Below are positions 13,082-13,285 of a stretch of DNA of 13,285 nucleotides, one piece after another. The stretch comes from an uncultured Bacillota bacterium (GTDB taxonomy: Bacteria; Bacillota; Clostridia; Peptostreptococcales; Anaerovoracaceae). The translations under genes and the position numbers were made by a program. The stretch is taken from NCBI GenBank assembly GCA_958448635.1, contig CAUDEQ010000052.1, forward strand, positions 1-13,285, given 5' to 3'. The stretch's first letter is position 1, and every line of letters begins with the position of its first letter. Below the pieces are notes generated by a model. The model saw only the letters and a program-made list of their open reading frames with translations. It searched no databases and was not told the DNA's origin.

Positions 13082-13285
13082 ATGGAAGGAACATACGGAG
13101 CATTAAGTCTAATCCCTGTTATCGTTGTTATCGTCACAGCGATAATCACGAAAAGAGCGGTTGAGCCGCTTATTCTGGGAACTCTAGTGGGATATGTCAT
13201 TATCGCCAAGGAAAATTTCGTTTTGGCGTATCTGGACTCATTGTATGTGGAGCTAGGAGAATCGGCATATTACGTTGTAATATTC
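13082..13285 (+). CDS. NhaC-family Na+/H+ antiporter-like transporter, N-terminal part (cut by window end)
   Basis: The first 68 codons are visible and open to the window edge. The opening EGTYGALSLIPVIVVIVTAIITKRAVEPLILGTLVGYVII (split here across residues 2-41) forms two hydrophobic segments joined by a TKRAVEP turn, the usual start of NhaC-type ion-transporter proteins; a third segment begins at YYVVIF. Such proteins exchange protons with Na+ or with an organic substrate, so the exact cargo is open. AAGGAG (13070-13075) lies 6 nt before the ATG. Control by the sigma-54 promoter upstream suggests a nutrient-responsive catabolic or transport operon rather than a housekeeping antiporter. Confidence 0.72.
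   Translation, partial: MEGTYGALSLIPVIVVIVTAIITKRAVEPLILGTLVGYVIIAKENFVLAYLDSLYVELGESAYYVVIF

Noticed and set aside
1..13285. tRNA, rRNA, CRISPR array, riboswitch, phage or transposase gene
   Set aside because: I looked for each on both strands and saw no cloverleaf, repeat-spacer pattern, known aptamer core or transposase/integrase motif apart from the group II intron tail.

Overview
The window looks like chromosomal DNA of an anaerobic, endospore-forming member of the Clostridia. The support is a class III (oxygen-sensitive) ribonucleotide reductase, an alpha/beta-type small acid-soluble spore protein, a YlbJ-family sporulation membrane protein, strong AGGAGG-type ribosome binding sites and a Firmicutes gene order (rpmB-yloU-recG and rsmD-coaD-ylbJ-ylbM). 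A sigma-54 promoter before an NhaC-type antiporter would fit an amino-acid-fermenting lifestyle, but that is inference. I cannot name the genus.

Left edge (1-2200). The window opens inside the last part of a group II intron: domain VI is readable, with its bulged branch-point A and a 3' splice site after base 51. On the minus strand is a lipoprotein whose body resembles M20C aminoacyl-histidine dipeptidases (PepD) along its whole length, but whose catalytic metal ligands are mostly replaced. Divergent from it is a GNAT acetyltransferase that ends at a hairpin terminator.

Anaerobic dNTP synthesis (2250-5214). A sigma-A-type promoter drives nrdD and nrdG, the glycyl-radical reductase and its radical-SAM activase, 15 nt apart. 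A possible NrdR half-site lies between promoter and start codon.

Housekeeping and sporulation block (5268-12744). rpmB has its own promoter and terminator. A small two-helix membrane protein lies on the opposite strand. yloU and recG overlap by one base; the DAK-domain gene (yloV/fakA) usual between them in Firmicutes is missing. An SASP gene with its own terminator follows, then rsmD, coaD, a coiled-coil protein, ylbJ and tmcAL (ylbM). A promoter overlapping the rsmD stop serves coaD and the coiled-coil gene. A 13-bp hairpin closes that unit, and the apparent ylbJ start codon lies inside the hairpin.

Right edge (12745-13285). A 337-nt non-coding region holds four related 18-bp partly palindromic repeats and then a textbook sigma-54 (-24/-12) promoter, 54 nt before a truncated NhaC-family antiporter gene. 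This is the layout of an operon controlled by a bacterial enhancer-binding protein.

The strongest leads are the degenerate PepD-like lipoprotein, the sigma-54 enhancer array, and the ylbJ start inside a hairpin.
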